Assembly (NCBI RefSeq): GCF_964026545.1
Contig: NZ_OZ032156.1
Span: 1,302,001 to 1,366,000, forward strand
Source of the DNA: Candidatus Tisiphia endosymbiont of Dioctria linearis
GTDB lineage: Bacteria; Pseudomonadota; Alphaproteobacteria; Rickettsiales; Rickettsiaceae
Direction: 5' to 3'
DNA length: 64,000 nucleotides
The notes below the pieces were generated by a model. That model was given only the letters and a program-made list of their open reading frames with translations, ran no database searches and was not told the origin of the DNA. Below, piece by piece: positions 16,101-31,100 of the stretch (position 1 is the first letter of the stretch; the number at the start of each line of letters is the position of its first letter). Made by a program: the position numbers and the translations under genes.

Positions 16101-19100
16101 AAACTATAGTATTTACAAAAAATCCTATCAAGCTCTCTACTTGATTATAATGCCTGTTAGATACAGCTGTCCCTATTACTATATCATCCTGATTACTATA
16201 AACTCTTAGCATTAAATAATATGCTGACAATAATACACTATATAGACTTACTTTTAATTCTTTTGCCAGCTCTCTTAAGCTTATTGATACTCCTTTATCA
16301 ATTTCAAAATAAATATTCTTTCCACTATAATTTACCTGTTTTAGTCTTTGTTTATCTGTAACTAGATTTAATGTCTCATAATTTTCTAGTTTACTTCTCC
16401 AATAGTTTAACTGACTATCTAGCCTGTCGCCACTTAAGTAATTCCTTTGCCATAATGCAAAGTCTCTATATTGAATAGTAATATCAGGAAGATTTAGTTT
16501 AGCCTCAAGCCCTTTTAATTTGGCTAAATAATAGTTATAATATTCTTGTAGCTCATTAAAAAATATATTGGTTGACCATCCATCAAATGCTATATGATGT
16601 ACTACTATACTTGTATAGTACTCTTTGTTAGGTTGTAAGTAATAAAAACAAACTCTTATTGGTATTTCATTTGATAAATCATATACATAATTTACTGCTT
16701 TTTGTAATTCCGTTTCTAATTCTATTTTGCTTGTTATAGATATTTTATTTATCTCTAATAAGTCTTTGGTATTATCCAATACTAGTTGATACCCTAGTCC
16801 TTCTGTATTTTCCTTAATTAATGTTCTTAAAATCTCATGTCTTGCTACTATAGCTTTAAGGCTCATTTCTAATGTATCAAGATTGATATCAGCAGATAAC
16901 TTATATAACATTGGTATATTATATGCATTTGTTCCTTCTTCATACTTTTCAATAAACCATAGACGCTCTTGTGCAAATGATAACTTTTGTTTTTCTGCAT
17001 TACTTATACTAACTTTACTTATATTAGTGCCAGATTCTGCATTGCCTTTTAAATACTCTATTAATCTTTCTATGCTGTGAGATTTAAAAATGCTGGCTAT
17101 ACTTACATTTATATTTAACTCTTTACCTAATTTACTTACTAGCCTAATTGCTAGAATACTATTCCCTCCCAATCTAAAGAAATTATCATGAATTCCTACT
17201 TTATCTACTTCTATCCCCAATACTTCAGCCCATATTTGACACACCTTTGCTTCCAGTTCATTGCGTGGGGCAAGATAATTATCCTTATCAGTAAACTCAG
17301 TATCTGGTAATGCTTTTCTGTCTAATTTGCCATTGATTGTTAATGGTAGTTTCTCTAAATGTACTAAAGTACTCGGTACCATATATTCTGGTAATTTAGA
17401 CTCTAGATAAGTAAGAATATCTGATTCCTTGAGTTTGTGTTCCGATACGTAATATCCCACCAGATATTTGTTACCTGTAGAATCATCAGCACTTACGTAT
17501 TCTCGAGTTACTACAACACTTTGCTTAATATCCTCATATGACAGAAGAGCTGACTCTATCTCTCCTAGCTCTATCCTATATCCCCTAATCTTAACCTGAG
17601 AGTCATTTCGTCCTATATATTCCAAATTACCATCAGGAAGTAAACGAGCCAGGTCTCCTGTTCTGTACAATCTTGCATTCTTATCTTGCCCTAGTTCTTC
17701 CTCTGTTCTAAACGGGTTTGCTATAAATTTCTCAGCCGTTAAATCCGCTCTGTTTAAATATCCTCTGGCAAGTCCCACTCCTCCTACATGCAACTCACCT
17801 ATAGCTCCAATAGGAAGAGGAGTTAGGTTATTATCTAAAATATATACTTTAGTATTTGAAATAGGCTTGCCTATCTCTTTAGAAAATCTGGAATTATAGT
17901 GCTTTAAACTTGTATATACGGTAATTTCCGTAGGACCATAAGCATTTATTATTGTTAAATTACTATTCTGATAACAACTTAATAATTTCTTATTAATTGT
18001 ATCTCCTCCTATTATAAGAGTGTCTAATTTTAAAATATCATTATTATTTAATAATATAGGTGGCAAAAGTGCTATATCAATAGCATTATCTTCTATGTAT
18101 CCGCTTAATAAGCTTATATCTTGCCTAATATTATTATTTATTACATATGTAGTATTTCCGTTGCATATAGTTGAATAAATTTCCCATACGTGAGCATCAA
18201 ATACATAATTTGCATACCACAAACAATTTTTACTTTTCTTAGCATCATTTAACCCAAGTTCTTCGCTTTGTAGTGTTACTAAGTTTGTTATTCCCTTATG
18301 CCCTATCATTACACCTTTAGGATTACCTGTAGTACCTGAAGTATATATTACATAGGCAAGATTTGTACTTTCTGTTCTAGTAACAGGAGAGAATATAGAT
18401 GCAGTGACCAAGGCTTCTTGCACTTCTGCAGAATCTACTGCAATCACATTTGTATTAGCTCCCTTATCAATACCATCAAGTCTTTCCTGATATACACTGT
18501 TAGTTAATAATACCTTCGTTCTCGTATCATTAACTATATACTCTATTCTGCTATCAGGATAGCCTGGATCCATTGGTACATATGCTCCCCCTGCCTTAAG
18601 TACCGCAAGTATACTAATTAGCATGTGTTCACTTCTATCCAAACAAAGTGCTATTAATGTATCAGGCTCAATCTCCTCTCTACTTCTTATATAATGTGCT
18701 AGCTTATTTGCTCTTTCGTTCACTTCCCTGTAGCTAAGATGTATATCTTCATATACCAGTGCAATACTGTCTGGACTCCTTTCTACCTGCTCTTCAAATA
18801 ATCCATGTATCGTCTTATCACATGGATATTCTTTACCTGTATCATTCCAACCATAAACTATCCGTTCATACTCTTCCTTATTTAAGTAACCTATATCTGA
18901 TATCTTCTCTTCTACTTGACAATTACTTATTTGCTTCACTATTTCAAGATATGTATCCTTTAATCTATTTATTGTCTCTTCTGTATATAGACTTACTGCA
19001 TAATTAAAACCTCCTCTTAAAATCTCTTGACTATCATCTATAAATGTTTCTATATCAAATTTTGCTACGTTATACAAATTTGTATCTGATACATATCCTT

Positions 19101-22100
19101 GTAATAGCTCTGATTTTGTATTAAAACCAAAATTTTGCAACCCAAACATAACCTGGAATATAGGGTGCCTACTTGTATCCTTTTCTACTTGTAACTCTTC
19201 TACTAATTTCTCAAATGGTAAATCTTGATGAAGTTGTGCTTCTATTACCTCCTTGCTTACAGTTTCTATAAACTCTTTAATTGTGCTTGTTGACCTTATT
19301 TTAGTTCTTAAAACTATAGTATTTACAAAAAATCCTATCAAGCTCTCTACTTGATTATAATGCCTGTTAGATACAGCTGTCCCTATTACTATATCATCCT
19401 GATTACTATAAACTCTTAGCATTAAATAATATGCTGACAATAATACACTATATAGACTTACTTTTAATTCTTTTGCCAGCTCTCTTAAGCTTATTGATAC
19501 TCCTTTATCAATTTCAAAATAAATATTCTTTCCACTATAATTTACCTGTTTTAGTCTTTGTTTATCTGTAACTAGATTTAATGTCTCATAATTTTCTAGT
19601 TTACTTCTCCAATAGTTTAACTGACTATCTAGCCTGTCGCCACTTAAGTAATTCCTTTGCCATAATGCAAAGTCTCTATATTGAATAGTAATATCAGGAA
19701 GATTTAGTTTAGCCTCAAGCCCTTTTAATTTGGCTAAATAATAGTTATAATATTCTTGTAGCTCATTAAAAAATATATTGGTTGACCATCCATCAAATGC
19801 TATATGATGTACTACTATACTTGTATAGTACTCTTTGTTAGGTTGTAAGTAATAAAAACAAACTCTTATTGGTATTTCATTTGATAAATCATATACATAA
19901 TTTACTGCTTTTTGTAATTCCGTTTCTAATTCTATTTTGCTTGTTATAGATATTTTATTTATCTCTAATAAGTCTTTGGTATTATCCAATACTAGTTGAT
20001 ACCCTAGTCCTTCTGTATTTTCCTTAATTAATGTTCTTAAAATCTCATGTCTTGCTACTATAGCTTTAAGGCTCATTTCTAATGTATCAAGATTGATATC
20101 AGCAGATAACTTATATAACATTGGTATATTATATGCATTTGTTCCTTCTTCATACTTTTCAATAAACCATAGACGCTCTTGTGCAAATGATAACTTTTGT
20201 TTTTCTGCATTACTTATACTAACTTTACTTATATTAGTGCCAGATTCTGCATTGCCTTTTAAATACTCTATTAATCTTTCTATGCTGTGAGATTTAAAAA
20301 TGCTGGCTATACTTACATTTATATTTAACTCTTTACCTAATTTACTTACTAGCCTAATTGCTAGAATACTATTCCCTCCCAATCTAAAGAAATTATCATG
20401 AATTCCTACTTTATCTACTTCTATCCCCAATACTTCAGCCCATATTTGACACACCTTTGCTTCCAGTTCATTGCGTGGGGCAAGATAATTATCCTTATCA
20501 GTAAACTCAGTATCTGGTAATGCTTTTCTGTCTAATTTGCCATTGATTGTTAATGGTAGTTTCTCTAAATGTACTAAAGTACTCGGTACCATATATTCTG
20601 GTAATTTAGACTCTAGATAAGTAAGAATATCTGATTCCTTGAGTTTGTGTTCCGATACGTAATATCCCACCAGATATTTGTTACCTGTAGAATCATCAGC
20701 ACTTACGTATTCTCGAGTTACTACAACACTTTGCTTAATATCCTCATATGACAGAAGAGCTGACTCTATCTCTCCTAGCTCTATCCTATATCCCCTAATC
20801 TTAACCTGAGAGTCATTTCGTCCTATATATTCCAAATTACCATCAGGAAGTAAACGAGCCAGGTCTCCTGTTCTGTACAATCTTGCATTCTTATCTTGCC
20901 CTAGTTCTTCCTCTGTTCTAAACGGGTTTGCTATAAATTTCTCAGCCGTTAAATCCGCTCTGTTTAAATATCCTCTGGCAAGTCCCACTCCTCCTACATG
21001 CAACTCACCTATAGCTCCAATAGGAAGAGGAGTTAGGTTATTATCTAAAATATATACTTTAGTATTTGAAATAGGCTTGCCTATCTCTTTAGAAAATCTG
21101 GAATTATAGTGCTTTAAACTTGTATATACGGTAATTTCCGTAGGACCATAAGCATTTATTATTGTTAAATTACTATTCTGATAACAACTTAATAATTTCT
21201 TATCAATTGTATCTCCTCCTATTATAAGAGTGTCTAATTTTAAAATATCATTATTATTTAATAATATAGGTGGCAAAAGTGCTATATCAATAGCATTATC
21301 TTCTATGTATCCGCTTAATAAGCTTATATCTTGCCTAATATTATTATTTATTACATATGTAGTATTTCCGTTGCATATAGTTGAATAAATTTCCCATACG
21401 TGAGCATCAAATACATAATTTGCATACCACAAACAATTTTTACTTTTCTTAGCATCATTTAACCCAAGTTCTTCGCTTTGTAGTGTTACTAAGTTTGTTA
21501 TTCCCTTATGCCCTATCATTACACCTTTAGGATTACCTGTAGTACCTGAAGTATATATTACATAGGCAAGGTTCGTACTTTCTATTCTAGTAACAGGAGA
21601 GAATATAGATGCAGTGACCAAGGCTTCTTGCACTTCTGCAGAATCTACTGCAATCACATTTGTATTAGCTCCCTTATCAATACCATCAAGTCTTTCCTGA
21701 TATACACTGTTAGTTAATAACACCTTCGTTCTCGTATCATTAACTATATACTCTATTCTGCTATCAGGATAGCCTGGATCCATTGGTACATATGCTCCCC
21801 CTGCCTTAAGTACCGCAAGTATACTAATTAGCATGTGTTCACTTCTATCCAAACAAAGTGCTATTAATGTATCAGGCTCAATCTCCTCTCTACTTCTTAT
21901 ATAATGTGCTAGCTTGTTTGCTCTTTCGTTCACTTCCCTGTAGCTAAGATGTATATCTTCATATACCAGTGCAATACTGTCTGGACTCCTTTCTACCTGC
22001 TCTTCAAATAATCCATGTATCGTCTTATCACATGGATATTCTTTACCTGTATCATTCCAACCATAAACTATCCGTTCATACTCTTCCTTATTTAAGTAAC

Positions 22101-25100
22101 CTATATCTGATATCTTCTCTTCTACTTGACAATTACTTATTTGCTTCACTATTTCAAGATATGTATCCTTTAATCTATTTATTGTCTCTTCTGTATATAG
22201 ACTTACTGCATAATTAAAACCTCCTCTTAAAATCTCTTGACTATCATCTATAAATGTTTCTATATCAAATTTTGCCACGTTATACAAATTTGTATCTGAT
22301 ACATATCCTTGTAATAGCTCTGATTTTGTATTAAAACCAAAATTTTGCAACCCAAACATAACCTGGAATATAGGGTGCCTACTTGTATCCTTTTCTACTT
22401 GTAACTCTTCTACTAATTTCTCAAATGGTAAATCTTGATGAAGTTGTGCTTCTATTACCTCCTTGCTTACAGTTTCTATAAACTCTTTAATTGTGCTTGT
22501 TGACCTTATTTTAGTTCTTAAAACTATAGTATTTACAAAAAATCCTATCAAGCTCTCTACTTGATTATAATGCCTGTTAGATACAGCTGTCCCTATTACT
22601 ATATCATCCTGATTACTATAAACTCTTAGCATTAAATAATATGCTGACAATAATACACTATATAGACTTACTTTTAATTCTTTTGCCAGCTCTCTTAAGC
22701 TTATTGATACTCCTTTATCAATTTCAAAATAAATATTCTTTCCACTATAATTTACCTGTTTTAGTCTTTGTTTATCTGTAACTAGATTTAATGTCTCATA
22801 ATTTTCTAGTTTACTTCTCCAATAGTTTAACTGACTATCTAGCCTGTCGCCACTTAAGTAATTCCTTTGCCATAATGCAAAGTCTCTATATTGAATAGTA
22901 ATATCAGGAAGATTTAGTTTAGCCTCAAGCCCTTTTAATTTGGCTAAATAATAGTTATAATATTCTTGTAGCTCATTAAAAAATATATTGGTTGACCATC
23001 CATCAAATGCTATATGATGTACTACTATACTTGTATAGTACTCTTTGTTAGGTTGTAAGTAATAAAAACAAACTCTTATTGGTATTTCATTTGATAAATC
23101 ATATACATAATTTACTGCTTTTTGTAATTCCGTTTCTAATTCTATTTTGCTTGTTATAGATATTTTATTTATCTCTAATAACTCTTTGGTATTATCCAAT
23201 ACTAGTTGATACCCTAGTCCTTCTGTATTTTCCTTAATTAATGTTCTTAAAATCTCATGTCTTGCTACTACAGCTTTAAGGCTCATTTCTAATGTATCAA
23301 GATTGATATCAGCAGATAACTTGTATAACATTGGTATATTATATGCATTTGTTCCTTCTTCATACTTTTCAATAAACCATAGACGCTCTTGTGCAAATGA
23401 TAACTTTTGTTTTTCTGCATTACTTATACTAACTTTACTTATATTAGTGCCAGATTCTGCATTGCCTTTTAAATACTCTATTAATCTTTCTATGCTGTGA
23501 GATTTAAAAATGCTGGCTATACTTACATTTATATTTAACTCTTTACCTAATTTACTTACTAGCCTAATTGCTAGAATACTATTCCCTCCCAATCTAAAGA
23601 AATTATCATGAATTCCTACTTTATCTACTTCTATCCCCAATACTTCAGCCCATATTTGACACACCTTTGCTTCCAGTTCATTGCGTGGGGCAAGATAATT
23701 ATCCTTATCAGTAAACTCAGTATCTGGTAATGCTTTTCTGTCTAATTTGCCATTGATTGTTAATGGTAGTTTCTCTAAATGTACTAAAGTACTCGGTACC
23801 ATATATTCTGGTAATTTAGACTCTAGATAAGTAAGAATATCTGATTCCTTGAGTTTGTGTTCCGATACGTAATATCCCACCAGATATTTGTTACCTGTAG
23901 AATCATCAGCACTTACGTATTCTCGAGTTACTACAACACTTTGCTTAATATCCTCATATGACAGAAGAGCTGACTCTATCTCTCCTAGCTCTATCCTATA
24001 TCCCCTAATCTTAACCTGAGAGTCATTTCGTCCTATATATTCCAAATTACCATCAGGAAGTAAACGAGCCAGGTCTCCTGTTCTGTACAATCTTGCATTC
24101 TTATCTTGCCCTAGTTCTTCCTCTGTTCTAAACGGGTTTGCTATAAATTTCTCAGCCGTTAAATCCGCTCTGTTTAAATATCCTCTGGCAAGTCCCACTC
24201 CTCCTACATGCAACTCACCTATAGCTCCAATAGGAAGAGGAGTTAGGTTATTATCTAAAATATATACTTTAGTATTTGAAATAGGCTTGCCTATCTCTTT
24301 AGAAAATCTGGAATTATAGTGCTTTAAACTTGTATATACGGTAATTTCCGTAGGACCATAAGCATTTATTATTGTTAAATTACTATTCTGATAACAACTT
24401 AATAATTTCTTATCAATTGTATCTCCTCCTATTATAAGAGTGTCTAATTTTAAAATATCATTATTATTTAATAATATAGGTGGCAAAAGTGCTATATCAA
24501 TAGCATTATCTTCTATGTATCCGCTTAATAAGCTTATATCTTGCCTAATATTATTATTTATTACATATGTAGTATTTCCGTTGCATATAGTTGAATAAAT
24601 TTCCCATACGTGAGCATCAAATACATAATTTGCATACCACAAACAATTTTTACTTTTCTTAGCATCATTTAACCCAAGTTCTTCGCTTTGTAGTGTTACT
24701 AAGTTTGTTATTCCCTTATGCCCTATCATTACACCTTTAGGATTACCTGTAGTACCTGAAGTATATATTACATAGGCAAGGTTCATACTTTCTATTCTAG
24801 TAACAGGAGAGAATATAGATGCAGTGACCAAGGCTTCTTGCACTTCTGCAGAATCTACTGCAATCACATTTGTATTAGCTCCCTTATCAATACCATCAAG
24901 TCTTTCCTGATATACACTGTTAGTTAATAATACCTTCGCCCTCGTATCATTAACTATATACTCTATTCTGCTATCAGGATAGCCTGGATCCATTGGTACA
25001 TATGCTCCCCCTGCCTTAAGTACCGCAAGTATACTAATTAGCATGTGTTCACTTCTATCCAAACAAAGTGCTATTAATGTATCAGGCTCAATCTCCTCTC

Positions 25101-28100
25101 TACTTCTTATATAATGTGCTAGCTTGTTTGCTCTTTCGTTCACTTCCCTGTAGCTAAGATGTATATCTTCATATACCAGTGCAATACTGTCTGGACTCCT
25201 TTCTACCTGCTCTTCAAATAATCCATGTATCGTCTTATCACATGGATATTCTTTACCTGTATTGTTCCAATCATAAACTATCTGTTTATAATCCTGTTCA
25301 GTAAGACGTAATTTAGTACCACCTGGATTATTTAATATATTAAGTAAGGATTCTTGATAATATACTGTAAAATAATCCAGAAAATCTTGGCTAATATAAT
25401 TATCATGCACACTAAATTTTACTAAAAACATGGATTCTTTATACTGAGATACACTAAGAACAAATGGTATATTTGTTCTTTCATATCCTCCCAAAGATTG
25501 CAGATTAGAATAACTATCATTAAATATGTGAAAATGTATAAAATTAAATGCAAAATCATACAATTCTTGTTTAAATAACGATTTTATATATCCATAAGGT
25601 AAATGTTTATATTGTTGCAATCTAACTTTAGTTGTAAATACTTCTAATAGCTTACTAGAATAGTTTGATGTATTATTTATATTAAATCTAAATGGAATAG
25701 TATTTAAAAATAAACCAAATAACTTATCTCCTCCTTCTTTTTCCAAACGATTATTTACTACTTGACCAACTATCATATCAGTGTTATTTGTAAAAAATGA
25801 TAAAGTTTCTAGATACGCTAATAAAAATATACTATCAATGCTAATCACTAAATCTTTTGCCAACCTATGTATCAAAGTGACTTGTTCGGTAGATAAATTA
25901 ATAGATTTATTATATAGACTATCTTCAGATGTTAATTTATCAAATTTCCAATTAACTTTTGTAACATTGTAATTGTCTAAATATTCTTTCCAGAAAGTTG
26001 CATTCCCTTGATCCTCGATTGCCAATATTTCATTTTGAACAAATTCGCCATATCGCAAATCTGGAATGGGTATGATAGGCTTATCATTTACATAAGTTTG
26101 AATAAACTCATTTATTAAAGACGCTACACTCCAACCATCTTCAATTACATGATGGAATGAATGTATAAAATCAAAGCTATTACCTAAATCATTAACTATT
26201 AATCTAAATAAACCAGGTTTATTATAATCAAAACTATTCCTTTTTTCCTGTGTTACTATATCTACAATATTTCGATTTTTATAGAGTTGATAATCTAGTT
26301 TACTATCTTTGTGTATAATAACATTCCAACCGTTATCATTTAGGACGAATGCTGCCCTCAATAACTCATGTTTATCGACTAAAGATTTCCAGATAGATAA
26401 AAATTTGTATTCATCATATTTAGTACTAATTAAATAATTAGAAATATTGTGATATGTACTTTTATCATCCATATTAGATTCTAACAACATGCCAATTTGT
26501 AAATAGCTTGCAGGATAAACATCTTCTATCAATTCAAAATTAGAGATTATATCCTTATAATCTTCTATATTTACTAGATTAAACGGTACATATGATATAG
26601 CTTGTCCGTCATTGTTAGTAGTAAAAATAGTTTCTGCTAAGTTAGATATACATTTTAATTTAAATATATCTCTAACTTTAACACCTGATTTAAATTCTAT
26701 ATTTACCTTACTTACTAACCTAATTGCTAAAATACTATCTCCACCCAATCTAAAGAAATCATCACGGATTCCTACTCTCTCTACTTCTATCCCTAATACC
26801 TCAGACCATATCTGACACATCTTTGCTTCCAGTTCATTGCGTGGGGCAAGATAATTATCCTTATCAGTAAACTCAGGATCTGGTAATGCTTTTCTGTCTA
26901 ATTTACCATTGATTGTTAATGGTAGTTTCTCTAAATGTACTAAAGTACTTGGTACCATATATTCTGGTAATTTAAACCCTAGATAAGTAAGAATATCTGA
27001 TTCCTTGAGTTTGTGATCCGATACGTAATACCCCACCAGATATTTGTTACCTGTAGAATCATCAGCACTTACATGCTCTCGAGCTACTACAACACTTTGC
27101 TTAATACCCTCATATAACAGAAGAGCTGACTCTATCTCTCCTAGCTCTATCCTATATCCCCTAATCTTAACCTGAAAGTCATTTCGTCCTATATATTCCA
27201 AATTACCATCAGGAAGTAAACGAGCCAGGTCTCCTGTTCTGTACAATCTTGCATTCTTACCTTGCCTTAATTCTTCCTCTGTTCTAAACGGATTTGCTAT
27301 AAATTTCTCGGCCGTTAAATCCGCTCTGTTTAAATATCCTCTGGCAAGTCCTACTCCTCCTACATACAACTCACCTATAGCTCCAATAGGAAGAGGAGTT
27401 AGGTTATTATCTAAAACATAGGCTTTTAAATCAGGTATAAGCTTTCCTATATCTGAATTGTTGTTTATACCATTTTCTTTCAACTGCTTATATGTAACAT
27501 GTACCGTAGTTTCCGTAATTCCATACATATTTATTAATTTTTGAGTATTATCACTATAATACTCAAACCAACCTTTTAGTTGTTCTAAATTTAAGGTCTC
27601 TCCTCCAAATATTATATATCTAAAACTTGTTAGCTTATTATTACTAATAACTATATCAGCAAATTGATAAAAAGCTGTAGGTGTATGATTTAGTACTGTA
27701 ACTTTTTGTTGCTGACAAAGTTCATAAAATATATTCAAGTCTCTTGATTTTTCATTAGATAGAATTATTAATTTTCCACCATAATTAAATGCACCCCATA
27801 TCTCCCATACACTAAAATCAAATATATATGAATGAAATAATGTCCAAACATCGTTATGATTAAATTTATACCATTCATGTGTAGCGGTTAATAACCTTAT
27901 TATATTACTATGTAGTTGTAACACACCTTTAGGATTCCCTGTAGTACCTGAAGTATATATTACATAAGCAAGGTTCGTACTTTCTGTTCTAGTAACAGGA
28001 GAGAATATAGATGCAGTGACCAAGGCTTCTTGCACTTCTGCAGAATCTACTGCAATCACATTTGTATTAGCTCCCTTATCAATAGCATCAAGTCTTTCCT

Positions 28101-31100
28101 GATATACACTGTTAGTTAATAATACCTTCGTTCTCGTATCATTAACTATATACTCTATTCTGCTATCAGGATAGCCTGGATCCATTGGTACATATGCTCC
28201 CCCTGCCTTAAGTACCGCAAGTATACTAATTAGCATGTGTTCGCTTCTATCCAAACAAAGTGCTATTAATGTATCAGGCTCAATCTCCTCTCTACTTCTT
28301 ATATAATGTGCTAGCTTGTTTGCTCTTTCGTTCACTTCCCTGTAGCTAAGATGTATATCTTCATATACCAGTGCAATACTGTCTGGACTCCTTTCTACCT
28401 GCTCTTCAAATAATCCATGTATCGTCTTATCACATGGATATTCTTTACCTGTATCATTCCAACCATAAACTATCCGTTCATACTCTTCCTTATTTAAGTA
28501 ACCTATATCTGATATCTTCTCTTCTACTTGACAATTACTTATTTGCTTCACTATTTCAAGATATGTATCCTTTAATCTATTTATTGTCTCTTCTGTATAT
28601 ATACTTACTGCATAATTAAAACCTCCTCTTAAAATCTCTTGACTATCATCTATAAATGTTTCTATATCAAATTTTGCTACGTTATACAAATTTGTATCTG
28701 ATACATATCCTTGTAATAGCTCTGATTTTGTATTAAAACCAAAATTTTGCAACCCAAACATAACCTGGAATATAGGGTGCCTACTTGTATCCTTTTCTAC
28801 TTGTAACTCTTCTACTAATTTCTCAAATGGTAAATCTTGATGAAGTTGTGCTTCTATTACCTCCTTGCTTACAGTTTCTATAAACTCTTTAATTGTGCTT
28901 GTTGACCTTATTTGAGTTCTTAAAACTATAGTATTTACAAAAAATCCTATCAAGCTCTCTACTTGATTATAATGCCTGTTAGATACAGCTGTCCCTATTA
29001 CTATATCATCCTGATTACTATAAACTCTTAGCATTAAATAATATGCTGACAATAATACACTATATAGACTTACTTTTAATTCTTTTGCCAGCTCTCTTAA
29101 GCTTATTGATACTCCTTTATCAATTTCAAAATAAATATTCTTTCCACTATAATTTACCTGTTTTAGTCTTTGTTTATCTGTAACTAGATTTAATGTCTCA
29201 TAATTTTCTAGTTTACTTCTCCAATAGTTTAACTGACTATCTAGCCTGTCGCCACTTAAGTAATTCCTTTGCCATAATGCAAAGTCTCTATATTGAATAG
29301 TAATATCAGGAAGATTTAGTTTAGCCTCAAGCCCTTTTAATTTGGCTAAATAATAGTTATAATATTCTTGTAGCTCATTAAAAAATATATTGGTTGACCA
29401 TCCATCAAATGCTATATGATGTACTACTATACTTGTATAGTACTCTTTGTTAGGTTGTAAGTAATAAAAACAAACTCTTATTGGTATTTCATTTGATAAA
29501 TCATATACATAATTTACTGCTTTTTGTAATTCCGTTTCTAATTCTATTTTGCTTGTTATAGATATTTTATTTATCTCTAATAAGTCTTTGGTATTATCCA
29601 ATACTAGTTGATACCCTAGTCCTTCTGTATTTTCCTTAATTAATGTTCTTAAAATCTCATGTCTTGCTACTACAGCTTTAAGGCTCATTTCTAATGTATC
29701 AAGATTGATATCAGCAGATAACTTGTATAACATTGGTATATTATATGCATTTGTTCCTTCTTCATACTTTTCAATAAACCATAGACGCTCTTGTGCAAAT
29801 GATAACTTTTGTTTTTCTGCATTACTTATACTAACTTTACTTATATTAGTGCCAGATTCTGCATTGCCTTTTAAATACTCTATTAATCTTTCTATGCTGT
29901 GAGATTTAAAAATGCCGGCTATACTTACATTTATATTTAACTCTTTACCTAATTTACTTACTAGCCTAATTGCTAGAATACTATTCCCTCCCAATCTAAA
30001 GAAATTATCATGAATTCCTACTTTATCTACTTCTATCCCCAATACTTCAGCCCATATTTGACACACCTTTGCTTCCAGTTCATTGCGTGGGGCAAGATAA
30101 TTATCCTTATCAGTAAACTCAGTATCTGGTAATGCTTTTCTGTCTAATTTGCCATTGATTGTTAATGGTAGTTTCTCTAAATGTACTAAAGTACTCGGTA
30201 CCATATATTCTGGTAATTTAGACTCTAGATAAGTAAGAATATCTGATTCCTTGAGTTTGTGTTCCGATACGTAATATCCCACTAGATATTTGTTACCTGT
30301 AGAATCATCAGCACTTACGTACTCTCGAGTTACTACAACACTTTGCTTAATATCCTCATATGACAGAAGAGCTGACTCTATCTCTCCTAACTCTATCCTA
30401 TATCCCCTAATCTTAACCTGAGAGTCATTTCGTCCTATATATTCCAAATTACCATCAGGAAGTAAACGAGCCAGGTCTCCTGTTCTGTACAATCTTGCAT
30501 TCTTACCTTTCCTTAATTCTTCCTCTGTTCTAAATGGATTTGCTATAAATTTCTCAGCCGTTAAATCCACTCTGTTTAAATATCCTCTGGCAAGTCCCAC
30601 TCCTCCTACATACAACTCACCTATAGCTCCAATAGGAAGAGGAGTTAAGTTATTATCTAAAATGTAGACATTAGTGTTTGAAATAGGCTTGCCTATTAAA
30701 TTAGTATCTCCATTTTTTATTTTTTTACCTGATGCATATATTGTTACTTCCGTTGGGCCATAATAATTATATAACTTATAATGATTTGACCAATACTCAC
30801 CTGTATTTATATCACATGGCTCTCCTGCGTATATTATTCCGCAAAGTGCCTTATATTTAACCTTTGGTAAATTAGATAATAATATTGGAGGTAAATATAC
30901 ATAATTGATATTATTTTTTCTAACATAAGAACTAATTAAATAAGAATCAGATCTTATTGCATCATTTAATAAATGAATTTCTCCACAACGAAATAATGCT
31001 GTAAAAAACTCTGAAACTGATACATCAAAAATATAAGATGTAAATGCTGTTATCTTGTTGCCTTTTTTCAAATCATATACATCATTTAATGATGCGATGG

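Larger units (their letters stand above)
12420..25260 (-). repeat. Four tandem 3,210-bp A-T-C units inside the NRPS gene
   Basis: The same A-T-C block occurs four times head to tail (A3-T3-C4, A4-T4-C5, A5-T5-C6, A6-T6-C7). Identical landmarks recur at 12339, 15549, 18759 and 21969, which is exactly 3,210 bp each, and 3,210 is a multiple of three so the frame is kept. The copies differ by scattered single bases. Confidence 0.95.

Noticed and set aside
12420..25260. A CRISPR-like or satellite array
   Set aside because: The repeat unit is 3,210 bp of coding sequence and contains complete catalytic domains; no short repeat-spacer pattern exists.
9108..29902. Recurrent plus-strand open frames of 65 and 82 codons every ~3.2 kb
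   Set aside because: They are antisense shadows of the repeated NRPS modules; their regular spacing only reflects the module duplication.
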